Below, one piece after another: positions 38,998 to 47,557 of a DNA stretch of 49,551 nucleotides. The stretch's first letter is position 1. Every line of letters begins with the position of its first letter. A program made the translations under genes and the position numbers. Source of the DNA: CBDCRK01 sp965220955 (lineage in GTDB: Bacteria; Desulfobacterota; Binatia; Bin18; CBDCRK01); contig CBDCRK010000007.1 in assembly GCA_965220955.1 (NCBI GenBank), positions 1-49,551 on the forward strand. The letters run 5' to 3'. The notes beneath the pieces were generated by a model, which saw only the letters and a list, made by a program, of their open reading frames with translations, searched no databases and was not told where the DNA came from.

Positions 38998-40272
38998 GTG
39001 AAGTTTGGATTATTCTATGAGCTGCAAACTCCCGAACCCTGGGAAGACGGCGCCGAGCAGAGAGTCATTCGTGAGGCTCTGGAACAGGCGGAGCTAGCAG
39101 ATCGTCTTGGCATCGAGTTCTTGTGGGAAGTGGAACATCACTTCTTGGAAGAATACTCCCATTCTAGCGCGCCGGAAATCTTTCTGGCTGCGGTCAGCCA
39201 GCGGACGAAAAACTTACGGGTGGCCCACGGGATTGTGGCCTTGCCCAATGCCTACAACCATCCCGCCCGTGTTGCTGAGCGTATTGCCACCTTGGACCTT
39301 GTTAGCGAAGGTCGACTGGAGTTTGGTACCGGAGAGACAAGCTCGGACATGGAACTGGGTGGCTTTATGATCCCTCGTGAACAGAAGCGTGCCATGTGGG
39401 AGGAATCAATCCAAGCTATTTGCCGCATGTTTGTGGAAGTCCCCTTTGCGGGACACAACGGCGAATATCTCAACATGCCGCCTCGCAATGTTGTGCCCAA
39501 GCCGGCCCAGAAACCTCATCCTCCCCTCTGGGTAGCCTGCTCTCGGCGCGATACCATCTTGCTGGCAGCGCAAAAGGGGATAGGAGCTCTGACCTTTGCC
39601 TTTGTTAGCCCTGAAGAGGCAAGCCAATGGGTCAATGATTACTATAAGGTCCTCTACAAAGAATGCGAGCCCATTGGGTTTGCTGTCAACCCAAACATTG
39701 CCACGGTAGCGGGTTTTATGTGTGATAAGGACGGTGATCGCGCTAGAAAGAAAGGCATGGATGGCGCACTGTTCTTTGCCTACTCGCTGGCTCATTATTA
39801 TTACCTGAGCCACCATCAGCATCTACCTGGGCAAACCAATGTTTATAAGCTGTTTGAACAAGAAAAACATTTGATGGGTATGGACCCGGAGGCGGTAAGA
39901 AAGGCTGGCTTTAGTGATGGCAGTAATGTGGTTGACCCCGGTGGGCTTGCCTGCCTGACTGCAGCTATTGGCTCGCCCCATGAACTTCGGCTCAAGTTGC
40001 GAGATTATGAAGATGCCGGCGTGGATCAGATTATCTTGATTGCCCAGGCTGGCAAGAACCGTCACGAGGATATCTGTGAGTCCATTGAGTTGTTTGCCAA
40101 GGAGGTGTTGCCCGAGTTCAAGGAGCGAGATGAACGGCGCCAGAGAGAAAAGGCTGCCCGTCTTGAGCCCATTATGGAGCGGCTGACGCCGAAGCTTGAG
40201 GCGAAGCTTGCAGAGGCCCGGGAACGTGCTGCGAATGTGACCGAAACGGTGGTTGCAGCCGGAGCAATTTAA
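38998..40272 (+). CDS. LLM-class flavin-dependent monooxygenase (long form)
   Basis: A 424-residue luciferase-like protein. It opens MKFGLFYELQTPEPW, has IEFLWEVEHHFLEEYSHSSA (the E-H-H motif of alkanal/limonene-type members), NLRVAHGIVALPNAYNHPAR and LEFGTGETSSDMELGGFMI, and a charged C-terminal helix (FKERDERRQREKAARLEPIM) beyond the usual end. The start is GTG at 38998 with AGAAGGAGG upstream. It probably uses reduced flavin and oxygen on an unknown substrate. The truncated gene at 13392 is a relative of this subgroup: both share the PKP-x-QKP-x-PP joint and the ending LFAK-x-V-x-P-x-FK. Confidence 0.87.
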   Translation: MKFGLFYELQTPEPWEDGAEQRVIREALEQAELADRLGIEFLWEVEHHFLEEYSHSSAPEIFLAAVSQRTKNLRVAHGIVALPNAYNHPARVAERIATLDLVSEGRLEFGTGETSSDMELGGFMIPREQKRAMWEESIQAICRMFVEVPFAGHNGEYLNMPPRNVVPKPAQKPHPPLWVACSRRDTILLAAQKGIGALTFAFVSPEEASQWVNDYYKVLYKECEPIGFAVNPNIATVAGFMCDKDGDRARKKGMDGALFFAYSLAHYYYLSHHQHLPGQTNVYKLFEQEKHLMGMDPEAVRKAGFSDGSNVVDPGGLACLTAAIGSPHELRLKLRDYEDAGVDQIILIAQAGKNRHEDICESIELFAKEVLPEFKERDERRQREKAARLEPIMERLTPKLEAKLAEARERAANVTETVVAAGAI

Positions 40273-40324
40273 ATCGAACTATACTTTGGCATAGACTGAA
40301 GCCAGCTTATCGCCTTTAAGATAG

Positions 40325-40343
40325 GGTTATGATAGCATTCCTG
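40325..40343 (+). promoter_or_regulatory. Promoter-like motif GGTTATG-TAG-ATTCCTG (copy B)
   Basis: GGTTATGATAGCATTCCTG lies 32-50 bases before the CoA-transferase ATG at 40375 and matches copy A at 37949 in 17 of 19 positions. TATGAT fits a -10 box well. A shared promoter would couple the LLM gene and the CoA-transferase pair. Confidence 0.4.
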
Positions 40344-40374
40344 CGTTTATTCTATTCCACGAAAGGCGCACCAT

Positions 40375-41580
40375 ATGGAGCACGCTTTAAGCGGTATCCG
40401 GGTTATAGATCTCACTCACTATATTGCCGGTCCTTACTGCACCAAGCTTCTAGCCGACTACGGAGCAGAGGTCATCAAGATTGAAAAGCCTGAAGAGGGA
40501 GATAAAGCAAGAGCCCTTCCTCCCTTTTTCGCTGATCAACCTGGGCAGGAGAGGAGCGGCCTGTTTTTCTTTTTGAATACCAGTAAGCAGGGAATTACGC
40601 TTAACCTTAAGACTGATCGCGGGCGAGACACTCTACTGCAGTTGGTTGAGAAGGCTGATGTGCTGGTGGAGAATTTCCGGCCGGGGGTGATGGACCAGAT
40701 GGGACTATCACAGGAAGCCTTGGCAAAGGCTAACCCTCGTCTAGTCAGCGTCTCCATCTCCAACTTTGGTTCTTCCGGGCCTTACCGTGATTATGGGCTG
40801 ACCGACAGTGTTGCTTATGCTCTGGGGGGATGGACCTACCCAATGGGGGAGCTGGATCGCCCGCCGGTCCAGCCTGGAGGGTCTTTTGGCCAGTATATTG
40901 CTGGTCTCTATGCTGCCATTGGGACTCTGCAGGCGGTGAGATATCGGAACGCAAGCGGGGAAAAACAACAGGTAGAAGTATCCATCCAGGAGGCTTTGCT
41001 TGCTACTACTCTCTATGACTTTGTGGCTTTTTCTTACTCTGGGTATGTTCGTAAGCGGTCCGGCAGACAGTTCCATGCCGCTTTCCCCAACCTAGTGACG
41101 CTTCCTTGCGCGGATGGATATGTGGGTCTACATGCCGGGCTTCCACATCAGATTTATGCTCTTTTGGAGCTAGTGGGCAGGCGAGATCTGGCTCAGGATT
41201 CGCGTTTTCAAAACCTGGCCGGACTTGGCGCGAACTCTCAGGAGTTCCACAATGCCCTGATTCCCTGGATGCAAGAGCGAGGGAAGGAAGAAATTTATCA
41301 TGCCGCCCAGGCCCGGGGGATTCCTGCCTGTCCCATTCCCTCAGCGGCCGAGGTGGTAGAATGGGTGCAGCTGAAAGAACGAGAGCATTTTCTTGAGATC
41401 GAGCATCCCGAAGGGGGAAAGGTAAAGATCCCTGGCCCGCCTTTTCGTGAGCATGGAAAGCCTATATGGCCTTTGCGGCGAGCGCCACTTTTGGGGGAGC
41501 ATACCCAAGAGATCTTATGCGGTCAGTTGGGATATACTATTCAAGAGGTCAAGCAGATGCAGGAGACAGGCGTTATTTAA
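40375..41580 (+). CDS. CaiB/BaiF family (class III) CoA transferase
   Basis: A 401-residue class III CoA transferase: GIRVIDLTHYIAGPYCTKLL, ADYGAEVIKIEKPEEGDKAR, LVENFRPGVMDQMGLSQEAL, SNFGSSGPYRDYGLTD and the C-terminal GIPACPIPSAAEVVEW. Class III enzymes transfer CoA through an aspartyl thioester; at that place, D-x-x-x-G in formyl-CoA transferase, the sequence is QYIAG with Gln173. A group of family members has Glu/Gln here, so chemistry may differ or need a partner. The second CoA-transferase gene follows 91 bases on in the same direction, and its product keeps the Asp, so the two may form a heterodimer. Confidence 0.9.
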   Translation: MEHALSGIRVIDLTHYIAGPYCTKLLADYGAEVIKIEKPEEGDKARALPPFFADQPGQERSGLFFFLNTSKQGITLNLKTDRGRDTLLQLVEKADVLVENFRPGVMDQMGLSQEALAKANPRLVSVSISNFGSSGPYRDYGLTDSVAYALGGWTYPMGELDRPPVQPGGSFGQYIAGLYAAIGTLQAVRYRNASGEKQQVEVSIQEALLATTLYDFVAFSYSGYVRKRSGRQFHAAFPNLVTLPCADGYVGLHAGLPHQIYALLELVGRRDLAQDSRFQNLAGLGANSQEFHNALIPWMQERGKEEIYHAAQARGIPACPIPSAAEVVEWVQLKEREHFLEIEHPEGGKVKIPGPPFREHGKPIWPLRRAPLLGEHTQEILCGQLGYTIQEVKQMQETGVI

Positions 41581-41671
41581 TAAAGCTGAGTGAATGCTGG
41601 ATTGCTATATAGAATGCGAGTTGGTATTACCTTGCTGATTGCTGAGAGCTGGCAAAACAAGGAGGGCAATG

Positions 41672-42910
41672 ATGACTAAGCCATTAAGGGTTGTTGATTT
41701 GACCAATGGTTGGGCCGGGCCGCTGGCCACATGTCTGCTGGCCGATTTTGGGGCAGAAGTAATCAAAGTGGAATCTCCCTCTCATATGGATTGGTGGCGG
41801 GGGGCGAACCTGCAGTTATCTGAGGACGGCCCTAAGCTCTATGAACAATCCCCAACCTTTAACACGGTTAACCGCAATAAGTATGGTATTGCTCTGGAGC
41901 TAACCCATCCTCGGGGGCGGGAGCTCTTCAGAGAGTTGGTCCAGGTCAGTGATTTGCTGGTGGTTAATTATCCGCCGCGTATTCTGCGCAAGTTGGGGAT
42001 AGACTATGAGATGCTCAAAACGGTGAATCCCCGTCTGGTTATGGTTGTTCTTCCTGCCTTTGGCCGTAGTGGTCCTGAGAGCGAGTATGTTGGGTTTGGC
42101 ACCACAACTGAGGCCATGGCCGGCATTACCGGTGTTAGCGGGTATGAAAATGGTCCCCCGCAGATGGTTAGTAACGCTATTGGCGACCCTGGCTCAGCGC
42201 TTAATGCGGCTTTTGCTTCTCTAGTGGGTATGTTTGAGCAGGAGAGAAGAGGGGAGGGAGTTTCTATTGATATGTCTCATGTTGAGGGGCTACTCCCTAT
42301 GAACGCCGAGTCCCTTCTTGATTACACTATCAACGGACGATCGCAGGAGAGGAGAGGTAACCGGCATCCTACTATGGCTCCACATGGGTGTTATACGTGT
42401 AAAGGTGACGACGAGTGGGTCGTCATTACAGTGGCCTCAGACTCGGAGTGGGAAAAATTCCGCTCTGCGTTAGGAGACCCGGTGTGGGCACAAGAGGAAA
42501 AATTCGCAACCGCAAGTGGGAGAAAAGCTTATGAGGACGAACTCGATCGTCATCTCACGGCTTGGACCCAGGAGCAGGATTCCTATGAGGTGATGGAGAC
42601 ATTGCAAAAAGCAGGGATAGCTGCTGGCCCAGCGCTCTCGGGTGCACAGGTTCTTGGTGATCCCCACCTGGTTGCTCGGGAGTTCTTACTGGCCATTGAT
42701 AAAGCCGAGGCAGGTACTCACCTTTATCCCGGATTTGTTCCCCGGTTCCACAACACCCCTGCCGAGCTTCGTATGCCGGCCCCGTGTTTTGGCGAACATC
42801 ACTCCTATATCTTTGGTGAGATTCTAAAGATGTCTTCAGAAGAAATGGAGAAGCTTGAAAAGGAAGGAATTATCAGCACCGAACCGCTCTTCCCCACGTT
42901 GTCGCGGTGA
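41672..42910 (+). CDS. CaiB/BaiF family (class III) CoA transferase, Asp-containing partner
   Basis: A 412-residue class III CoA transferase with RVVDLTNGWAGPLATCLLAD, FGAEVIKVESPSHMDWWRG, LLVVNYPPRILRKLGIDYEM and LPAFGRSGPESEYVGFG. The active-site Asp is retained in SNAIGDPGSALNAAF. The C-terminal part has KAGIAAGPALSGAQVLGDPH. Start: AAGGAGGGCAATGATG offers ATG 41669 or 41672; the second gives the better spacing. It lies 91 bases after the other CoA transferase and is probably cotranscribed. The acid or CoA ester cannot be told from sequence. Confidence 0.9.
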   Translation: MTKPLRVVDLTNGWAGPLATCLLADFGAEVIKVESPSHMDWWRGANLQLSEDGPKLYEQSPTFNTVNRNKYGIALELTHPRGRELFRELVQVSDLLVVNYPPRILRKLGIDYEMLKTVNPRLVMVVLPAFGRSGPESEYVGFGTTTEAMAGITGVSGYENGPPQMVSNAIGDPGSALNAAFASLVGMFEQERRGEGVSIDMSHVEGLLPMNAESLLDYTINGRSQERRGNRHPTMAPHGCYTCKGDDEWVVITVASDSEWEKFRSALGDPVWAQEEKFATASGRKAYEDELDRHLTAWTQEQDSYEVMETLQKAGIAAGPALSGAQVLGDPHLVAREFLLAIDKAEAGTHLYPGFVPRFHNTPAELRMPAPCFGEHHSYIFGEILKMSSEEMEKLEKEGIISTEPLFPTLSR

Positions 42911-42957
42911 GGGATCAATGTCATTTTGCACGGAGCAATGGGCATCGGGAAGGCATC

Positions 42958-43114
42958 TCATTGCTCCCAAGCTTTTAACTCGTCTTCCGGTAGTGGCTCA
43001 AAAAACGCTTCAGTGATTTTTCCCCTGCGCGATTCCGGGAACACGAGGTAAGCGTTCGTCAAACGGCCTCAAGCGTGCCACCGGTTTTCCCGCTCTGGCA
43101 ATAATGATTTCCTC
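42958..43114 (-). pseudogene. C-terminal fragment of a Phd/YefM antitoxin with a frameshift
   Basis: Read on the minus strand, directly after the symporter stop codon, comes EEIIIARAGKPVARLRPFDE and RVPGIAQGK, then, after one extra A in a five-A run, ITEAFFEPLPEDELKAWEQ-stop. These are the second half of a Phd/YefM antitoxin and its usual C-terminal tail. The first 25-30 residues are missing, replaced by the end of the symporter gene. No PIN toxin follows. This is the third trace of a toxin-antitoxin locus in the window. Confidence 0.75.
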
Positions 43115-44842
43115 TCACGGCATCCGGATCTCTTCAACCAGGTCCTGTACGTCTTTCGGTGGTGGGCTGGTGAGAGACGAGATGGTGAGAGAAACGCCAA
43201 AGTTGATCAACATGCCAATCCCACCGATGCCTTCGGGAGAAATGCCCCACAGCCAGTGAGCAGCAGTGTTGACTTCGGGGTGTACAAATTTGAAATAGAT
43301 AATATAGGCAGTGGTAAAACCCATGCCGGTGATCATACCGGCAATGGCTCCGGCTTGGTTCATGCGTTTGGAAAAAATGCCTAAGATAATGACTGGGAAG
43401 AAGCTCGATGCTGCCAGACCGAAAGCAAAGGCCACGACTTGAGCAACAAACCCCGGCGGATGAATGCCGAAATAGCCGGCAATAATAATCGCTACGACCG
43501 CCGAGATACGAGCATAGCGAAGCTCTTGCTGTTCGGTGATGTGTGGGCGTAGCACATTTTTCATCAGGTCGTGTGAGATCGACGTCGAAAGGACAAGCAG
43601 CAACCCAGCGGCCGTAGACAGGGCAGCCGCCAGACCTCCAGCCGCAACTAAGGCCACAATCCAGGCTGGGAGCTGGGCAATTTCTGGATTGGCAAGAACG
43701 ATGATATCGCGGTCGATGTCCAGCTCGTTTCCGCTCCAGCCCTGGGACGCGGCACGTTCGGCAAATGCTGGATTTTGATCATTATAATACTGGATGCGGC
43801 CGTCCTGATTCTTATCGGAAAAGCGAATTAGGCCAGTTTCTTCCCATTTTGAGAACCAGTCAGGAACACTTGCGTATTCAGCGTTGTGGACAGTGGTTAA
43901 GAGATTGGTGCGAGCAAACGCAGCAACGGCAGGAGCGGTCGCATACAGGATGACAATAAACAACAGGGCCCAACCCGCCGAGATACGAGCATCTTTCACT
44001 TTCGGAACCGTAAAAAAGCGGGTGATGACATGCGGCAGACCGGCAGTACCCACCATCAGGGAGAGGGTAATAAAAAAGACGTCAATAATTGTTTTACTCC
44101 CCCGACCTGTATACGCGGCAAAACCGAGTTCCCGACTTAAGCCGTCCAGCTTATTGAGCAGAGAGACCCCCGGCTCCGTTTTCAGTTCCGCTCCAAAACC
44201 AATTTGGGGCAGCAGAGTGTCGGTCATCAGAAGAGAAATAAAAAAGGTTGGCAGCATGTAAGCAAAGATCAGCACACAGTATTGAGCGACCTGGGTATAG
44301 GTAATGCCTTTTTGTCCGCCAGTCACAGCGTAGATGACTACAATGGTCATTCCGATGACCACGCCCCATTCGACCGGCACTGCTAAAAAACGGGCAAACA
44401 CAACCCCCACCCCGCGCATCTGACCAGCCACATATGTAAACGATACAAAGATGGCGCATACGAGGGCAACGACCCGAGCGGTCTGCGAGTAATACCGTTC
44501 GCCAACAAAATCCGGCACGGTGTATTTGCCGAACTTCCTCAAATACGGAGCAAGCAAAAGGGCTAAGAGCACATAGCCACCGGTCCAGCCCATTAGATAC
44601 ATCGCGCCATCACGTCCAAGGAAGGACATCATGCCAGCCATCGAGATAAACGAGGCAGCACTCATCCAACCGGCGGCTGTGGCCATGCCGTTGGCCACAG
44701 CACCGACCTGTGATCCGGCAACATAAAAATCACTCGTTGACTCGGCCTTGGCTCGCCAGGCGATGCCAATATAGAGCGCAAACGAGAGGCCCACAATGAT
44801 GAACGTCCAAATTTTGACTGGATCAGTCGGGAGGATGTCCAT
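43115..44842 (-). CDS. Sodium:solute symporter (SSS family, acetate-permease-like large subunit)
   Basis: A 575-residue SSS transporter with about 13 membrane helices: FYVAGSQVGAVANGMATAAG, GWMSAASFISMAGMMSFLG (Na+ site region), YVAGQMRGVGVVFARFLAVP and IVALVAAGGLAAALSTAAGL. It belongs to the VC_2705-type group that always travels with a DUF4212 protein. A large loop contains DKNQDGRIQYYN, an EF-hand-like calcium loop ending in Asn instead of Glu. The ATG overlaps the DUF4212 stop (TGATG), so the two are translated together; the longer frame beginning at 44980 is rejected. It likely imports a short-chain organic acid with Na+. Confidence 0.9.
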   Translation of the reverse strand: MDILPTDPVKIWTFIIVGLSFALYIGIAWRAKAESTSDFYVAGSQVGAVANGMATAAGWMSAASFISMAGMMSFLGRDGAMYLMGWTGGYVLLALLLAPYLRKFGKYTVPDFVGERYYSQTARVVALVCAIFVSFTYVAGQMRGVGVVFARFLAVPVEWGVVIGMTIVVIYAVTGGQKGITYTQVAQYCVLIFAYMLPTFFISLLMTDTLLPQIGFGAELKTEPGVSLLNKLDGLSRELGFAAYTGRGSKTIIDVFFITLSLMVGTAGLPHVITRFFTVPKVKDARISAGWALLFIVILYATAPAVAAFARTNLLTTVHNAEYASVPDWFSKWEETGLIRFSDKNQDGRIQYYNDQNPAFAERAASQGWSGNELDIDRDIIVLANPEIAQLPAWIVALVAAGGLAAALSTAAGLLLVLSTSISHDLMKNVLRPHITEQQELRYARISAVVAIIIAGYFGIHPPGFVAQVVAFAFGLAASSFFPVIILGIFSKRMNQAGAIAGMITGMGFTTAYIIYFKFVHPEVNTAAHWLWGISPEGIGGIGMLINFGVSLTISSLTSPPPKDVQDLVEEIRMP

Positions 44843-45153
44843 CACTGGGCCGCTCCGTTGCTTCTTGCGTCTTCTTCCTGTTCTTCTACGCCATAGGCAC
44901 GGTCCAAACGATTCATCAGCCACACATACAAGAAGATCAGGATGACAAAGATATACAGCGAGCCCTGCTGGGCCATCCAAAAGCCAAGGCGGAAGCCGCC
45001 CATACGGATTTCGTTCAGGGCGTCAACAAAAACAATCGAGAGCGCAAAAGAAACAATGAACCATACGGTCAATAAGGCCGCAACAACAATGAGATTTTTG
45101 CGCCAGTAGGCACGACGGTGCGTCTCAGACAAGGAGTCATTTTTCATATCCAC
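44842..45153 (-). CDS. DUF4212 small subunit of the sodium:solute symporter
   Basis: A 103-residue DUF4212 protein with two membrane helices (LIVVAALLTVWFIVSFALSI and GSLYIFVILIFLYVWLMNRL) and the conserved pre-helix YWRKNL and loop GFRLGFWMAQQGS. It is translated with the large SSS subunit through an overlapping TGATG. Homologues form a two-gene transporter unit with the large subunit. The upstream side is broken by an IS1380 remnant about 100 bases away, so the original promoter may have been changed; no clear ribosome site precedes the ATG. Confidence 0.88.
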   Translation of the reverse strand: MDMKNDSLSETHRRAYWRKNLIVVAALLTVWFIVSFALSIVFVDALNEIRMGGFRLGFWMAQQGSLYIFVILIFLYVWLMNRLDRAYGVEEQEEDARSNGAAQ

Positions 45154-45252
45154 AGGCTATCATAATCGTGGCGGCGACGTAACAGAATTGTTGATTCCCA
45201 AGGCGTCTCTGCTTAGCCCGCTAGCCCGTATATTACATGAAGGTAGGGATTT

Positions 45253-45594
45253 TTATTTTCTGCGCGTTGTGGTGTTTGACGCGAGGAGTTTTTCGGCCCC
45301 CGGGTCGGGGAGGGTCGTGGCAAGGCTGTGATGGTCGTTCAGATCCTCGTATCCCAACGCCAGTGCGTGCACGCGCTGGCACAACATCGACAATACTTCG
45401 TGGCGGACCTTGCCGCGCTGGCGAAGGTCTCCGAGCGTGCGACAAACCTTCTCCATCAGACCGAGCTTGCGCTCCATCTCGCGCAATAAAAGGGCTCCGC
45501 CGTTCGAGGAAATCAACCCGCCGGAAAAATCCGTCCGCACCCGGCGCCGGCGGCACCTTGAAAACATCAGCCCCTCGTGGTTACATGCTGTCAC
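45253..45594 (-). mobile_element. IS1380-family transposase, N-terminal fragment
   Basis: The frame from GTG 45594 encodes VTACNHEGLMFSRCRRRRVR, then TDFSGGLISSNGGALLLREM and QRGKVRHEVLSMLCQRVHAL ALGYEDLNDHH, the typical first 100 residues of an IS1380 transposase. Shortly after DLNDHH the homology ends; the DDE residues and the remaining 300 or more residues are absent. Intact IS1380 elements are about 1.7 kb. No terminal inverted repeats were found. It marks an old insertion between the symporter operon and the MerR/MFS genes; the 45595-45865 stretch beyond it has another unassigned remnant-like frame (GAVGAIAKETGKLAVNVLRR). Confidence 0.8.
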
Positions 45595-45865
45595 CGTCTG
45601 GTTCCTCGTGTGATCCAGTGTAAGCATCTGAATCATAACACTTTCAGGGGCCAGACGGTACTCTTTTCATGCACGATCCGGGCTAGCCATCAGTTGGACC
45701 ATGGAGAATTAATTGTCCAGACACCTGGAGCAGTCGGCGCTATTGCCAAGGAGACGGGTAAACTCGCGGTCAATGTTTTGCGACGATTGCCGAGATTCTT
45801 GGCGAATCCTTGTCTTAAACTTTCTGGCAGTGGGGATTAACCCGAGCTGAATACGTAGTAGAAGG

Positions 45866-45893
45866 CTGTATCAAAAATCTAGATATGATACAG
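45866..45893 (+). promoter_or_regulatory. MerR-type dyad operator candidate
   Basis: CTGTATC (45866-45872) and its exact complement GATACAG (45887-45893) are separated by 14 AT-rich bases, about 33-60 bases upstream of the MerR start at 45926. A second small inverted repeat, TTCAAG-ACAA-CTTGAA, follows at 45895-45910. MerR regulators bind dyads of this size in their own promoters. Confidence 0.45.
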
Positions 45894-45925
45894 GTTCAAG
45901 ACAACTTGAAGTTGGGAGAAAAACC

Positions 45926-46340
45926 ATGGCAGGGCTCCCGATTGATGAAGTAGCCAAGCAAATGGGGGTACGGACCTCTGCGATTCGTTACTACGAAAGC
46001 GAGGGACTGCTCCCTAAACCCGCCCGCAGAAGTGGCCAGCGTATCTATGACGCCTCGATTTTAGATCGTCTTTCTCTTATAGAGTTGGCAAAGACAATGG
46101 GCTTCTCTATTGCCGAGATCCGCCAGCTGCTACAGGGCGTCTCTCGCAAGACGCCGCTAGGCCCCCGTTGGCGAGCGCTGGGCTGAGCGAAAGGCTGAAG
46201 AGCTGGACGCAACTATTGCTCGCGCTCATCGTATGAAACAGGTACTCGCTGTGGTGATGCAATGTGAGTGTCCGACATTTCAAGACTGTGCTCAAGCCTT
46301 GCGGGGTGGAGACTCTTGGAAGGGGAGCTGCTGGCGTTGA
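45926..46340 (+). pseudogene. MerR-family regulator with a +1 frameshift
   Basis: The first 82 residues are an intact MerR DNA-binding domain (DEVAKQMGVRTSAIRYYESE, GLLPKPARRSGQRIYDASIL, MGFSIAEIRQLLQGV). The frame then ends at TGA 46184, but with one G removed from GCGCTGGGCTGAGCG (about 46165-46172) it continues as WRALAERKAEELDATIARAH, then VVMQCECPTFQDCAQAL to TGA 46338-46340. The restored tail has the dimerisation helix and a Cys-rich end (CEC-x5-C) like metal- or redox-sensing MerR proteins. It overlaps the MFS gene region, so it most likely controls that transporter. As written only the DNA-binding domain is made. GGGAG precedes the ATG. Confidence 0.8.
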
Positions 46341-46357
46341 GCGGTGACTTTGTACGT

Positions 46358-47557
46358 ATGCCCTCACCATTTTCCCGTAAGCAGACGCCAGCCGATATCC
46401 TTTCCTCTCCTCTCTTTTTGGCGACCTCGGCCTTTTTCTTTCTCAACTTCAGCTTGCCCATCTATAGCAAATCGCTCGGAGCCAGTGCAGTCGAGATCGG
46501 AGGACTGTTCTCGGCCTTCACAATGACAATTATGGTCCTACGGCCTCTTGTCGGATGGGCGCTCGATCGCTATGGGCGGAAGCGATTTTTTCTGGCGGCA
46601 CTGTTGAACTATGCCATAGCGATGGGCCTTTTTGCGGTGGCGCAAAGCCTTAGTGGGCTTTATCTTGCACGTTTTACCCAAGGCATTGCCTCTTCGCTCC
46701 TGTGGACCTCAGCTCGTACTATTGCGGCTGATTTGGTGACTACGGAAACACGAGGCAGGGCAATGGGGAGGATGCAAGAAATGGCGGCGCGAGGCAGTAT
46801 GCTCGGTGGTCTTATTGGCTTCACCGCGATCGGCGTGTTGCCCGGCAGGCCCGGATGGCAGATTGCATTCGGCGTCTATGCGCTTTTTGCTGTGCTAGGT
46901 GCATGCTTGGTCTGGCGGTCCGTGCTAGAGACACAGCCAGCTGTTTCCACGCACACTCCTGTTTCCGTGAGACCGTTTGTACCGCCCCACTTATTCAAGT
47001 TATTAGTCGTTGTTTTTACCAACGGGTTTGCCATCGCCGTGCTAAGCCCTATTTACCTGATATTTTTACAGGACACTTTTTCGACAGATTCTGGGACCCT
47101 ACTCTGGGCATTTCTGCCTGCTGGTATTGTTGCCGGGGTATTACCCTCTCGTTTGGGCGGACTGAGCGACCGCTTTGGCCGTACCTGGCTGCTAGCGATA
47201 GGCTTCCTGTGCTCAGGGTGCCTGTCGTTGCTGTTGCCCCACGTCCCAAATCTTGTATGGCTTGTGGTCCTGTACACTTTTTCATCCGTTGGTTGGGCAA
47301 TGACTGATCCTGCTGCCTCGGCCATGGTTGCCGATATGGCGAGGAATGAGACGCGGGGGAGAGTCTACGGCTTGTACGAGTTTGCGGGCAGTCTTGGGGC
47401 AACGCTCGGACCATTACTCGGTGGATGGTTGTATGACGCCGTTGGACAAGCCATTCCGTTTTACCTGAATGCGGCCATTCTGGGGGCAAGTGCACTCTGG
47501 GTCGTTGCCATACTCCGCCAACCGGCGCCTAGTGTACGGGAGGCGGAGGCCGTTTAG
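46358..47557 (+). CDS. Major facilitator superfamily efflux transporter
   Basis: A 399-residue, twelve-helix MFS protein. Helix 1 is ATSAFFFLNFSLPIYSKSLG; loop 2-3 carries RPLVGWALDRYGRKRFFLAA and helix 5 TAADLVTTETRGRAMG-like motif (AADLVTTETRGRAMGRMQE), repeated as ADMARNETRGRVYGLYEFAG in the second half. The pattern is that of multidrug-efflux (TetA/YfcJ-like) members. I prefer ATG 46358; a TTG at 46337 overlapping the MerR stop is possible. The MerR gene just upstream is its likely regulator, giving a ligand-induced exporter unit. Confidence 0.87.
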   Translation: MPSPFSRKQTPADILSSPLFLATSAFFFLNFSLPIYSKSLGASAVEIGGLFSAFTMTIMVLRPLVGWALDRYGRKRFFLAALLNYAIAMGLFAVAQSLSGLYLARFTQGIASSLLWTSARTIAADLVTTETRGRAMGRMQEMAARGSMLGGLIGFTAIGVLPGRPGWQIAFGVYALFAVLGACLVWRSVLETQPAVSTHTPVSVRPFVPPHLFKLLVVVFTNGFAIAVLSPIYLIFLQDTFSTDSGTLLWAFLPAGIVAGVLPSRLGGLSDRFGRTWLLAIGFLCSGCLSLLLPHVPNLVWLVVLYTFSSVGWAMTDPAASAMVADMARNETRGRVYGLYEFAGSLGATLGPLLGGWLYDAVGQAIPFYLNAAILGASALWVVAILRQPAPSVREAEAV

